Below are positions 56,201 through 63,500 of a stretch of DNA of 64,000 bases, piece by piece. Location of the stretch: positions 1,922,001 through 1,986,000 of the forward strand of contig NZ_CP151634.1 in NCBI RefSeq assembly GCF_038397725.1, read 5' to 3'. The position numbers and the translations under genes are program-made. The stretch's first letter is position 1; the number at the start of each line of letters is the position of its first letter. This stretch comes from Microbacterium sp. LWO13-1.2. Its GTDB lineage: Bacteria > Actinomycetota > Actinomycetes > Actinomycetales > Microbacteriaceae. The notes under the pieces are model-generated. The model was not told where the DNA came from. It did no database searches and worked only from the letters and a program-made list of their open reading frames with translations.

Positions 56201-57790
56201 CGTGCCGGCGTCCCGATCCCAGACCAGGCGCGGGCGGAGCTCGGCGAACTCGTCCGAGGGATAGCGGCCGGCGAGCAGATCGAGTGTCGCCTCGTACGCC
56301 GAACGGGGGAGCGACTGGAAGGGCGCGCTGCGCCGCACCGTCTCGAACCACTCCTCGACGCCGATCGCTCCGAGGGCACTGGCGGCGACGGTCTGCTGGG
56401 CGAGGATGTCGAGCGGGTTGCGCGGGACCTGGATCGCCTCGATCTTGCCTGCCAGCATCCGCTCCGTGACGATCGCGGTGTGCAGCACGTCGCCGCGGTG
56501 CTTGGGGAACATCGCTGCCCGACTGATCTCACCCACCTGGTGGCCCGCTCGTCCGACTCGCTGCAGACCGGATGCCGCGGACGGAGGCGCCTCGACCTGG
56601 ATGACGAGGTCGACGGCACCCATGTCGATGCCGAGCTCGAGGCTGCTCGTCGCGACGACGCAGCGGAGCACACCGGACTTCAGCTCCTCCTCGACGAGGG
56701 CGCGCTGCTCCTTCGACACCGACCCGTGGTGCGCTTTGGCGAGCACCGGATCTGCTCCGGCGGTGGCGCCGGCCTGCGCCATCATCGCGGCGGGCACGGT
56801 GGCCTCGGGAAGAGCGATGCCCATCCGCTCGGAGTAGATCTCGTTCAGGCGACCGGTGAGACGCTCGGCGAGTCGCCGGGAGTTGGAGAACACGATCGTG
56901 GAGTTATTCTGCAGGATGCGGTCGACGATCGCCTCCTCGACGTGCGGCCACACCGAGCCGGTGACCTCCGTGTACTCGGCATCGGCGGCTTCGCCGGGGA
57001 CGCCGGGCGGTGGCGGGGGATTGGTCATGTCGTCCATCGGGACGACGACGCCGATCTCGAAGGTCTTGGAAGCCGGTGGAGCGACGATCTCGACGGGGGA
57101 CGAGCCGCCGAGGAACCGTGCGACCTCGTCGATCGGCCGGACGGTGGCCGACAGGCCGATGCGCTGCGCGGGCGCGGCATCGGGATCGTACGACTGCCGC
57201 AGCGCATCCAGACGCTCCAGGCTCACGGCGAGGTGCGCTCCGCGCTTCGTCGCCGCGACCGCGTGCACCTCGTCGATGATCACGGTGTGCACGCCGCGCA
57301 GCGTCTCGCCGGCGCGGCTCGTGAGCATCAGATAGAGAGACTCCGGCGTCGTGATCAGGATGTCGGGCGGGTCGGAGACGAGTTTCCGCCGGTCGCTGGA
57401 GGTGGTGTCGCCGGAGCGGACGCCGACGGTGACGGCCGGAGCCGGGATGCCGAGGCGCCGCGCGGATTGCCCGATGCCGACGAGCGGCGAGCGAAGGTTG
57501 CGTTCGACGTCGACGCCGAGCGCCTTCAGCGGCGAGATGTAGAGGATGCGGGTACGCGGCTCGCCCTTGGCGGGCGGCGCGGCATCCGCCATCCGCTCTC
57601 GGAACACGCTGTCGATCGCCCACAGGAAAGCGGACAGGGTCTTTCCGGAACCGGTGGGTGCGACGACCAATGCGTGCTTTCCTGCCGAGATCGCTTCCCA
57701 CGCGCCCGCCTGGGCCGGTGTGGGGGCAGCAAAGGCACCCCGGAACCAGTCCTGCGTGGCCGGGGTGAAGCGGTCGAGCACGTCGCTCAT
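53222..57790 (-). CDS. lhr: Lhr-type ATP-dependent DNA helicase
   Basis: 1522-residue superfamily 2 helicase. Motif I VVAPTGSGKT (about 43-52), motif II IIDEVHAV, motif III LSATVRP, motif IV-VI with SLELGIDMGAVDLVIQVEAPPSAASGLQRVGRAGHQ. The long C-terminal part includes the winged-helix and Lhr-core regions, and length matches bacterial Lhr (about 1500). It repairs stalled or damaged DNA, is 3'-to-5', and is widespread in actinobacteria. Start ATG 57790; CATGAT lies 6 bases upstream, which fits leaderless expression. Followed by a nested palindrome. Confidence 0.95.
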   Translation of the reverse strand: MSDVLDRFTPATQDWFRGAFAAPTPAQAGAWEAISAGKHALVVAPTGSGKTLSAFLWAIDSVFRERMADAAPPAKGEPRTRILYISPLKALGVDVERNLRSPLVGIGQSARRLGIPAPAVTVGVRSGDTTSSDRRKLVSDPPDILITTPESLYLMLTSRAGETLRGVHTVIIDEVHAVAATKRGAHLAVSLERLDALRQSYDPDAAPAQRIGLSATVRPIDEVARFLGGSSPVEIVAPPASKTFEIGVVVPMDDMTNPPPPPGVPGEAADAEYTEVTGSVWPHVEEAIVDRILQNNSTIVFSNSRRLAERLTGRLNEIYSERMGIALPEATVPAAMMAQAGATAGADPVLAKAHHGSVSKEQRALVEEELKSGVLRCVVATSSLELGIDMGAVDLVIQVEAPPSAASGLQRVGRAGHQVGEISRAAMFPKHRGDVLHTAIVTERMLAGKIEAIQVPRNPLDILAQQTVAASALGAIGVEEWFETVRRSAPFQSLPRSAYEATLDLLAGRYPSDEFAELRPRLVWDRDAGTLTGRPGAQRIAVTSGGTIPDRGLFGVFVAGETTGARVGELDEEMVYESRVGDVFTLGTTSWRIAEITHDRVNVIPAYGQPGKVPFWHGDGIGRPYELGEALGKFSREVSAATPEKAAQRLIDAGLDEQARANLLAHLSEQREATGTLPTDRTLTVERGRDEVGDWRVILHSPYGMKVHAPWALAINARVRERLGVEGSAVASDDGIIVRIPDAEAEPPGAELFVFDPAELEQLVTEEVGGSALFASRFRECAARSLLMPRTNPNRRSPLWQQRQRSAQLLEVARRHPTFPVILETLREVLQDVYDLPSLRKLATAIADRRVRLVETQPAQPSPYARDLLFGYVGAFMYEGDSPLAERRAAALSVDPALLGELLGTVELRELLDPAVITQFEQEAQRLDPDRHARGLEGTADLLRLLGPLDALEVAARLEEPNAASAHLDALVAARRAIPVIIAGATRVAAIEDAGRLRDALGVALPTGIPVAFLDPVADPLGDLVARHARTHGPFPTEAVATRFGIGTAVARHTLQRLENAGRITSGYFLPEAAGSASDIEWCDTEVLRRLRMRSLAAIRGSVEPVPPAAYARFLPEWQHLTRPQEGLDGVLAVIEQLAGVPIPASAWESLILPSRVSDYTPALLDELTASGEVIWSGHGTLPGRDGWVSLHPADLAPFTLPEPDDDLATDSLDARLIESLSAGGAYFAAQLKEMTGAENEQSVLEALWNLTWAGRVTNDTFAPIRGLLGGGSQAHRVTRRAPRARTYRGMSLARSTARPTTAGGRWSLLPTAERDAARRATVTAGLLLDRYGVVTRGAVQAEGVPGGFAQAYRVLAGFEEAGHCRRGYVIEKLGAAQFAASATVDRLRTFAGLSDPPPRKAITLAATDPANPYGAALGWPRREGVSHRPGRKAGGLVVLVDGELVLYLERGGRTVLSFSDDPDALQAAASDLATTARARRLDTLTVEKVNGEGVYGTVLAIALQEAGFVVTPRGYTLRKAI

Positions 57791-57796
57791 CACTCC

Positions 57797-57802
57797 ATCA
57801 TG
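57797..57802 (-). promoter_or_regulatory. -10-like CATGAT before lhr
   Basis: Minus-strand CATGAT, 6 bases before ATG 57790; 4 of 6 match the consensus. Confidence 0.35.
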
Positions 57803-57854
57803 CGGCCTGCGTCCGACATCGGACCCGATGTGCCTGGCGGTCGGTGAGGAGCGA

Positions 57855-58034
57855 CTACTCGTTCGGCATCAGGATCCACAGGAGGATGTACGCCCAGAGC
57901 GAGAGTCCGGCGAACAGGACGAGGATGACGGAGAGGATTCTCACGGTCGAGGGCTTCATATCGAATCGCCGAGCGATGCCGGCGCAGACGCCGGCGATGA
58001 CGCGGTCGCCGCGAGGGCGTACGAGTGAGTTCAT
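57855..58034 (-). CDS. Small PspC-domain protein
   Basis: 59-residue protein consisting of a PspC domain only: VRPRGDRVIAGVCAGIARRFDMKPSTVRILSVILVLFAGLSLWAYILLWILMP. The GVCAGIA motif and the terminal hydrophobic helix are intact. ATG 58034 has GAGAGG 8 bases and GGAGG just before the start. It is the third PspC domain in this window, divergent from a membrane-anchored PQQ-like gene whose start lies 80 bases away. Confidence 0.85.
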   Translation of the reverse strand: MNSLVRPRGDRVIAGVCAGIARRFDMKPSTVRILSVILVLFAGLSLWAYILLWILMPNE

Positions 58035-58113
58035 GCCTCCATCCTCTCTCGGGTGTCGTCCGGACACAGCGTTCGCGGCGAGGTTGGGTGATACTGAGGC
58101 CAGGAGGCACGAC

Positions 58114-59403
58114 ATGAAGCTCACGACCCCGGCCACGCAATCCGGCTACATCCTGAACGGCTCATCCGTGCAAACGCCCGGTTGGCTGCCGCCTGAGAAA
58201 CCGCGCAAGGAGCCTGCCAAGGCCCGTGGGGTCATCATCGTGGCGGTGGTGCTGATCGCCGTCATCGGCGCCGCGATCGCGCTGTCCGCGAGCGTGCTCG
58301 CGCCCTCCGCCAGGGACATCGAGATCGCGTCGACCTCGGGCATCGTTGACATCGACGGCGAAGACGTCGCGGTCCTCGTCTACCAGGACTCCTCGCGACC
58401 GGGGCTCTTCGTATCGGGCTTCCAGACACGGATCTCGGCGATCCGCACCTCCGACGGCGAACAGCTGTGGGATCAGCAGCTCAACGACGATCTGATGGGC
58501 GATGCCGTCGTGCTCGCCGGCGATGCGGATCTCGTGTACATCGGCAGCGACGACGGCCTCGTCATCCTGGATGCCGCCACCGGCGCCGTGCGCTCCCAGG
58601 GGCTTGAGATCGCCGGTCTCGGCGCCGACGCGGTGCTCGCCGCCAGTGCTTACGGGTATGACGCGGAGGCGAACGCGGTGGTCGCCCTCGCTGGAACCGG
58701 GCAGGTCATGCAGTTGCCCGTCGGACAGGAGCAGGCGACGTCCGCCGATGCGACGCTCGCCGGGCGCTGGAAGGACGTGCTGAACGCCGGGCCCTTCTAC
58801 GACGACACCGTCCTCGTCGACCAGGTCGAACTCGCCGTGTCCGGAGAAGGCACCACCTACGAGGTGGAGTCCGTCTCCGAAGCCGTCGAGCGCGATGCCC
58901 TCATTGCGACCTCCGCCGAAGGCCGAGCCGTCTTCCGGACCGAACTCGTCGACATGTCGATTCTTCCGGCCACGGATATCAGCCCCCGACGTGGTGTGAT
59001 GCTCGATACCGGACAGTTCCTCGACGGAGACTTCGGTGACATCGACGAGGATGACATGCAGGCGCTCATCGAGAAGGTGATGGGCACGGGGCCCGACGGG
59101 AACGTGCCGCCGCCGCCCGCGGGTCTCGGGCAGGGGTTCCTGCTCGTGCAGCACAAGGAATCGGTCAACGCCGAACTGATGGCGCTGAGCAGCATCGACG
59201 CCGAGACCGGCCGGATCGTCGACACGGTCGAGATGAAGGTCGACGCCCTGCGCGCGCTGACCGGCCCGGGAGGGACGACGGCCGTGATCGCCGCCGCCCC
59301 CGACGCCTGGCGGCCGAACACCATGGTGGTCCTGCAACCGGACGGAACTCTCCGAACGGTCGAGGTCGGCACGCTGCCCTGGTGGCAGCGGCTGTTCATC
59401 TAG
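58114..59403 (+). CDS. Membrane-anchored protein with PQQ-like beta-propeller
   Basis: 429-residue protein. Short cytoplasmic N-terminus with a Pro/Lys stretch, one membrane helix (about 40-62, [25 protein letters not shown]), then an extracytoplasmic domain with repeated [28 protein letters not shown] blades typical of PQQ-like/WD-type propellers. ATG 58114 has GGAGG 7-9 bases upstream and a TGATACT upstream that could be a -10. Convergent with the ABC-F gene, sharing CTAG at 59400-59403. Function not known; may sense or present a ligand at the cell surface. Confidence 0.75.
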   Translation: MKLTTPATQSGYILNGSSVQTPGWLPPEKPRKEPAKARGVIIVAVVLIAVIGAAIALSASVLAPSARDIEIASTSGIVDIDGEDVAVLVYQDSSRPGLFVSGFQTRISAIRTSDGEQLWDQQLNDDLMGDAVVLAGDADLVYIGSDDGLVILDAATGAVRSQGLEIAGLGADAVLAASAYGYDAEANAVVALAGTGQVMQLPVGQEQATSADATLAGRWKDVLNAGPFYDDTVLVDQVELAVSGEGTTYEVESVSEAVERDALIATSAEGRAVFRTELVDMSILPATDISPRRGVMLDTGQFLDGDFGDIDEDDMQALIEKVMGTGPDGNVPPPPAGLGQGFLLVQHKESVNAELMALSSIDAETGRIVDTVEMKVDALRALTGPGGTTAVIAAAPDAWRPNTMVVLQPDGTLRTVEVGTLPWWQRLFI

Positions 59404-61085
59404 TTCATCTCGGCAAGCACCCCTTCCGCGTCGATCTCGAGTGTGAGGTCGAGATCGAGTCGCGCCAGGAACGCATCGTCGTGGCTGACGACGAGCACGG
59501 CGCCGCGGTAGGCACGGAGCGCCTCGACGAGCTGATCGACCGTGTCGATGTCGAGGTTGTTCGTTGGTTCGTCCAGCACGACGAGATGCGGTGCCGGGTC
59601 GGCGAGCAGTACTCGTGCCAGCGCGACGCGGAAGCGCTCGCCGCCGGACAGACTCGCCACCGGCCGGTCCACGGTGCCGCCGCGGATCAGGAAGCGCGCC
59701 AGCCGGTTGCGCAGTTCCTTCTCCGGGATCTGCGGTGCCGCTTCCGCGATGTTCTCGATCACCGAGCTGTTCTCATCGAGGCCGTCGATGCGCTGCGGCA
59801 GGTAGCCGACCCTGCCGGTATGGGCCGTCGCGCTGGCGCGCGGTTCATAACTCCGGAGATCTGTCCCAGATTCGCCCGAATCGGTTCGTTCGGGTCCGAT
59901 GTGCTCGGATTCTCCGGAGTTGTGGACAGCATCCGCCGCACTCTCGACGAGCCGCTGCAGCAGAGTGGTCTTGCCCGCCCCGTTCCGTCCGATCAGCGCC
60001 GTGCGCTCTGGACCCCGGATGACCCACGCGCGTTGCTCATCGCTGATCGTCGCGATGCGGCGACTGCGTGACACCAGCGGATCCGGCAGCTCGATCTTCA
60101 TCGAGGCGTCACCACGGAGGCGATGACCGGTCTGATCGAGGGCTGCGCGCGCGGCCTCCTCCTTCTCGCCGACCTCGACGCGCAGCCTTCCCGCCGAAAC
60201 CTCGGCGGCCATCTTGCGGCCGTGCGCGACGATCTTCGGCACCCGTTTCTCGAGTTCCGCCTTGCGAGCGGTCCTGGCGCGGTGCGCGAGCTTGGTCTCG
60301 GCCTCGATCCGCTGGCGCTTCTCCTTGCGGAGCACTTGGGCGGCGGCCACCTCGGCCTGCTTCGCGGCATTCTGCTCGGCATCCAGCCATGCTCGCCATT
60401 CGGAGTATGGTCCGCCGAACACGCTCAGCGTGTGCGCGTACAGTTCGGCGGTGTCATCCATCAGTTCGAGCAGTGCGACGTCGTGACTGACGACGATGAG
60501 TGCTCCCTTCCATGAGGTGATCATGGCGGCGAGCTTCGCCCGCGCGTCTCGATCGAGGTTGTTGGTCGGCTCGTCCAGGAGCGTGATCGGCGCTCGCCGA
60601 AGGCGGATGCCGGCGATCGCGACGAGCACGGCCTCGCCGCCGGAGAGTTCACCGACCCGGCGGTCGAGGAACGACGGATCGAGTCCGGCTTCGGCGAGGG
60701 ATGCCTCGGCACGAGCCTCGATATCCCAGTCATCGCCGACCGCGTCGAAATGCGCCGGATCGACATCTCCCGCGGCGATCGCGCGGACCGCATCGAGCGG
60801 GCCGGCGACACCGAGAAGATCGGCCACGCGCCGATCGACATCGAGGGACAGTTGCTGCGGCAGGTACGCGACTTCGCCGGTGACCTGGACCACGCCGGAC
60901 GTGGATTCCAGGTCGCCGGCCATCAGCCGCAGCAGCGTGGACTTACCGGAGCCGTTGCGGCCGACCAGCCCGGTACGGCCGGTGCCGAACGAGCCGGAGA
61001 CCTGGTCGAGCGCGGTCGAGCCGTCCGGCCAGGTGAGGGTGAGGCGGTCGAGGGTGACCGATGCGTGCAGGGTTGGTGTTGACAT
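59400..61085 (-). CDS. ABC-F protein (ribosome-associated, two ATPase domains)
   Basis: 561-residue soluble protein with two ABC domains and no membrane helices. First Walker [10 protein letters not shown] (about 41-49), first signature LSGGEAVL, second Walker [10 protein letters not shown] and second signature [16 protein letters not shown], with the charged inter-domain linker ([26 protein letters not shown]). ABC-F proteins clear or protect stalled ribosomes; some give antibiotic resistance. A 73-base palindrome is inserted in frame in the second domain (59849-59921, residues about 388-412). ATG 61085 has GGGAGA 8 bases upstream. The long upstream leader could hold an attenuator. Confidence 0.9.
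   Translation of the reverse strand: MSTPTLHASVTLDRLTLTWPDGSTALDQVSGSFGTGRTGLVGRNGSGKSTLLRLMAGDLESTSGVVQVTGEVAYLPQQLSLDVDRRVADLLGVAGPLDAVRAIAAGDVDPAHFDAVGDDWDIEARAEASLAEAGLDPSFLDRRVGELSGGEAVLVAIAGIRLRRAPITLLDEPTNNLDRDARAKLAAMITSWKGALIVVSHDVALLELMDDTAELYAHTLSVFGGPYSEWRAWLDAEQNAAKQAEVAAAQVLRKEKRQRIEAETKLAHRARTARKAELEKRVPKIVAHGRKMAAEVSAGRLRVEVGEKEEAARAALDQTGHRLRGDASMKIELPDPLVSRSRRIATISDEQRAWVIRGPERTALIGRNGAGKTTLLQRLVESAADAVHNSGESEHIGPERTDSGESGTDLRSYEPRASATAHTGRVGYLPQRIDGLDENSSVIENIAEAAPQIPEKELRNRLARFLIRGGTVDRPVASLSGGERFRVALARVLLADPAPHLVVLDEPTNNLDIDTVDQLVEALRAYRGAVLVVSHDDAFLARLDLDLTLEIDAEGVLAEMN
59849..59921. repeat. In-frame palindromic insertion within the ABC-F gene
   Basis: AACTCCGGAGA (59849-59859) faces TCTCCGGAGTT (59911-59921), perfect over 11 bases, with an inner CCCGAATCGGTTCG partial palindrome. 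It codes about 25 extra residues ([19 protein letters not shown]) between the second Walker A and the Q-loop, without breaking the frame. Resembles the nested palindromes at 53128 and 61335 in layout but not in sequence. Confidence 0.7.
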
Positions 61086-61334
61086 TGAGCGTCTCCCGGA
61101 GGTGTTCGGGGTGCGCTGACGCCGGGCATCCGGGGACGTCGAAGAATCGACGCCGGAAGGCGGATGCGGCCGTGTGAGTCGGCGATCGTCGGGTCAGCGC
61201 GCGGAAAGAAGAGCGCGGAGGCGACGGATCAGATCAAAGGACTTCCAGACACGGCGGACAGGACCCGTCGACTGTACTCCGGGGGTGTCGCGCCTCGCAA
61301 CTCCCGGGCGTGTCGCGGGCCACCGCCGCAGCGC
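61086..61334 (-). other. Long leader region of the ABC-F gene
   Basis: About 250 bases before the ABC-F start with no supported gene. A CGTCGA-AGAA-TCGACG hairpin at 61137-61152 lies 50 bases before the start codon. A leader peptide with attenuation is possible, as in some resistance ABC-F genes, but no convincing short ORF with a ribosome site was seen. Confidence 0.35.
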
Positions 61335-61409
61335 GAACGTCGCAGAACCGCAGGAATCTCGCAGGGATTCGCCGGATCCCTGCGAAGATCATGCCTTTCT
61401 GCGACGTTC
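61335..61409. repeat. Nested palindrome, 75 bp
   Basis: GAACGTCGCAGAA (61335-61347) faces TTCTGCGACGTTC (61397-61409), 13 bases perfect; inside CGCAGGGAT faces ATCCCTGCG. It lies in the divergent gap between the ABC-F and the secreted nuclease/phosphatase. Confidence 0.75.
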
Positions 61410-61443
61410 ACCGGCCGGCCTTCAGGACGTCACCGACCGGCGT

Positions 61444-61449
61444 TAGGGT
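61444..61449 (+). promoter_or_regulatory. -10 hexamer TAGGGT of a leaderless promoter
   Basis: TAGGGT, 6 bases before ATG 61456; no Shine-Dalgarno. Confidence 0.65.
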
Positions 61450-61455
61450 GGCCCG

Positions 61456-62736
61456 ATGAAGATCACGTATCGTCGAGCGCGCGCCGCAGCCCTTGCCGCA
61501 GCCCTGCTGGTGTCGTCCGTTGCGGTGACCGCCGCCCCCGCGTCCGCGGACTACCGCCCCGCGGACTCCCGCCCCGCGGCCGCTACCGTGGCGGATATGC
61601 GATTCGCCACGTTCAACGCCTCGCTCAACCGCGGCACCGAGGGTGCGCTGGTGCGCGATCTGTCGGCACCGGGGAACGCGCAGGCGGATGCTGTCGCGGA
61701 GATCATCCAGCGCGCCGCTCCCGACGTGCTGCTGATCAATGAGTTCGACTACGACGCCGAGGGTGCGGCGTTGCGTCTCTTCCACGACAACTACCTTGCG
61801 GTTCCGCATGGCGACGCGCCGGCGGCGTCCTACCCCTATCGCTACACCGCGCCGGTGAACACCGGTGTGCCGAGCGGGTTCGATCTCAACAACAACGGAA
61901 GCGTGTCCGGCGGCGACGACGCCTGGGGGTTCGGCTTGTTCCCCGGACAGTACGGGATGGCCGTCTACTCGAAGTTCCCGATCGATGAGGACGCGATCCG
62001 CACCTTCCAGAACTTCCGCTGGGCCGACATGCCCGGCGCGCTCCTGCCTGACGATCCGAGCACCCCGGAACCGGCTGACTGGTACTCGCCGGAGGAGCTC
62101 GCCGAGTTCCCGCTCTCGAGCAAGTCGCACTGGGATGTGCCGATCCAGGTGTCGAAGAACAAGACCGTCCACTTCCTCGTCTCGCACCCCACGCCGCCCA
62201 CCTTCGATGGCGACGAGGACCGCAACGGCACGCGCAACCACGACGAGATCCGGTTCTGGGCCGATTACATCTCGGGCGGCAAGACCGGTGGGTACATCGT
62301 CGACGATGCGGGCCGTGCCGGTGCTCTGAAGGGCGGCTCTCTGTTCGTCATCGCCGGCGACCAGAACGCCGACCCGAACGATGGCGACTCGACCGCGGGC
62401 GCGATCGATCAGTTGCTGACGCACCCCAGGGTGAACACCGGATCGGTGCCGACCAGCGAGGGCGGCGCGGAGGCGGCGGAGCTGCAGGGCGGGGTCAATC
62501 TCGAACACCTCGGTCGTTCCGCGGAGGACACCGCCGACTTCTCCGAGCCCCCGGGCAACTTGCGCGTCGACTACGTGCTGCCGAGCCGACAGATCAAGAT
62601 CGTCGATTCCGGCGTGTTCTGGCCGACCGCGGCCGATCCGCTCTCCCGTCTCACGGGCACCTACCCGTTCCCGTCGAGCGACCACCGACTCGTGTGGGTG
62701 GATGCCGACGTTCCCGGTGCGAAGTCCGGGCGCTGA
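61456..62736 (+). CDS. Secreted endonuclease/exonuclease/phosphatase-family protein
   Basis: 426-residue secreted enzyme of the EEP fold. Signal peptide with ALAAALLVSSVAVTAAPASA. Catalytic set seen: TFNASLNRG (Asn), LLINEFDYD (Glu), VSHPTPPTF (His), FVIAGDQNADPND (Asp-Asn) and SSDHRLVWVD (Asp-His). Large insertions with an Asn/Asp-rich patch (DLNNNGSVSGGDD) between the first two motifs. No C-terminal anchor, so it is released. Substrate may be extracellular nucleic acid, phospholipid or a phosphoester. Leaderless promoter upstream. Confidence 0.88.
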   Translation: MKITYRRARAAALAAALLVSSVAVTAAPASADYRPADSRPAAATVADMRFATFNASLNRGTEGALVRDLSAPGNAQADAVAEIIQRAAPDVLLINEFDYDAEGAALRLFHDNYLAVPHGDAPAASYPYRYTAPVNTGVPSGFDLNNNGSVSGGDDAWGFGLFPGQYGMAVYSKFPIDEDAIRTFQNFRWADMPGALLPDDPSTPEPADWYSPEELAEFPLSSKSHWDVPIQVSKNKTVHFLVSHPTPPTFDGDEDRNGTRNHDEIRFWADYISGGKTGGYIVDDAGRAGALKGGSLFVIAGDQNADPNDGDSTAGAIDQLLTHPRVNTGSVPTSEGGAEAAELQGGVNLEHLGRSAEDTADFSEPPGNLRVDYVLPSRQIKIVDSGVFWPTAADPLSRLTGTYPFPSSDHRLVWVDADVPGAKSGR

Positions 62737-62749
62737 CGCGCGGAGCGAC

Positions 62750-63415
62750 TCAGCTCTTGCCGGCTGCCTCGGCGACGGCATCCCGCCACTTGGTGACGAA
62801 AACGCCCACATCCGTGAGCTCCTGCTCCGAGATGCTGTGGGTGAGGCCGGGATACACACGTCCGGAAAGTTCGGAGTGTTCGGGCAGCCACTGGGCGGTG
62901 TGGTCGACGAGGAACGCCGGGATGACGTCGTCGTGCGAGCCGCGCCCCCAGAAGACCGGCGGACGCCGCTCGCGCAGCGCTTCGTCATGGGGGAGATCGC
63001 CTGGCGCGACGTAGCCGCTGAGTGCGACCACCGCGCCGAAGCGCTCTGGCGCGAGGCGGAGTGCCTGCAGAGACACGGCGGCGCCCTGAGAGAACCCGAG
63101 GAGCGCGATATCGGATGTCGGGGCATGGGCGTCGAGCCAGGCGAGAAGCGATTCGGCCGCCGCCGACACGGCTGTGTAGTCGCGCCCGTTGAGACCCTCG
63201 ATCGGATACCAGGATCGCCCGGGCATCGGCCAGGGCGGGGCCAGGGGAGCGGCGACGGATGCCACGGCGATCCCGTCAGGGAGATAGGGAACCAGACCGA
63301 AGAGATCGTTCTCATCGGCACCGTAGCCGTGCAGGAGCACGATCAGCGGCATCCCTTCCCGCTTCTCGGGCGCCCACAGGGTCGCCGCGGCGTCGATGAC
63401 GAGGGAAGAACTCAT
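62750..63415 (-). CDS. Phospholipase/carboxylesterase family alpha/beta hydrolase
   Basis: 221-residue cytoplasmic serine hydrolase. Oxyanion-hole strand VLLHGYGADENDLFGLVPYLP, nucleophile elbow LLGFSQGAAVSLQ (Ser about 120), acid RGSHDDVIP and catalytic His in GLTHSISE. Resembles the carboxylesterase YpfH/YtpA and acyl-protein-thioesterase branch. CAGGAT lies 6 bases before ATG 63415 and there is no Shine-Dalgarno, so ATG 63415 is preferred over longer readings. Divergent from the Nudix gene, 85 bases apart. Confidence 0.88.
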   Translation of the reverse strand: MSSSLVIDAAATLWAPEKREGMPLIVLLHGYGADENDLFGLVPYLPDGIAVASVAAPLAPPWPMPGRSWYPIEGLNGRDYTAVSAAAESLLAWLDAHAPTSDIALLGFSQGAAVSLQALRLAPERFGAVVALSGYVAPGDLPHDEALRERRPPVFWGRGSHDDVIPAFLVDHTAQWLPEHSELSGRVYPGLTHSISEQELTDVGVFVTKWRDAVAEAAGKS

Positions 63416-63421
63416 GCATCC

Positions 63422-63427
63422 ATCCTG
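63422..63427 (-). promoter_or_regulatory. -10-like CAGGAT before the esterase gene
   Basis: Minus-strand CAGGAT, 6 bases before ATG 63415. Confidence 0.4.
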
Positions 63428-63488
63428 CCAGCGATGTCGGACGGCCCATCGGATGGGCGCTGCCGTATGCGGATGCCGATGCGGCTGA

Positions 63489-63494
63489 TAGAAA
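63489..63494 (+). promoter_or_regulatory. -10-like TAGAAA before the Nudix gene
   Basis: TAGAAA, 6 bases before ATG 63501. Confidence 0.4.
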
Positions 63495-63500
63495 TGAGTC

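Noticed and set aside
55667..57847. A 726-residue open reading antisense to lhr
   Set aside because: Shadow of a GC-rich gene; no motif, and the helicase motifs are on the opposite strand.
61229..61411. Leader ORF for the ABC-F gene
   Set aside because: Starts inside the 75-bp palindrome with no ribosome site, and codon use is not gene-like.
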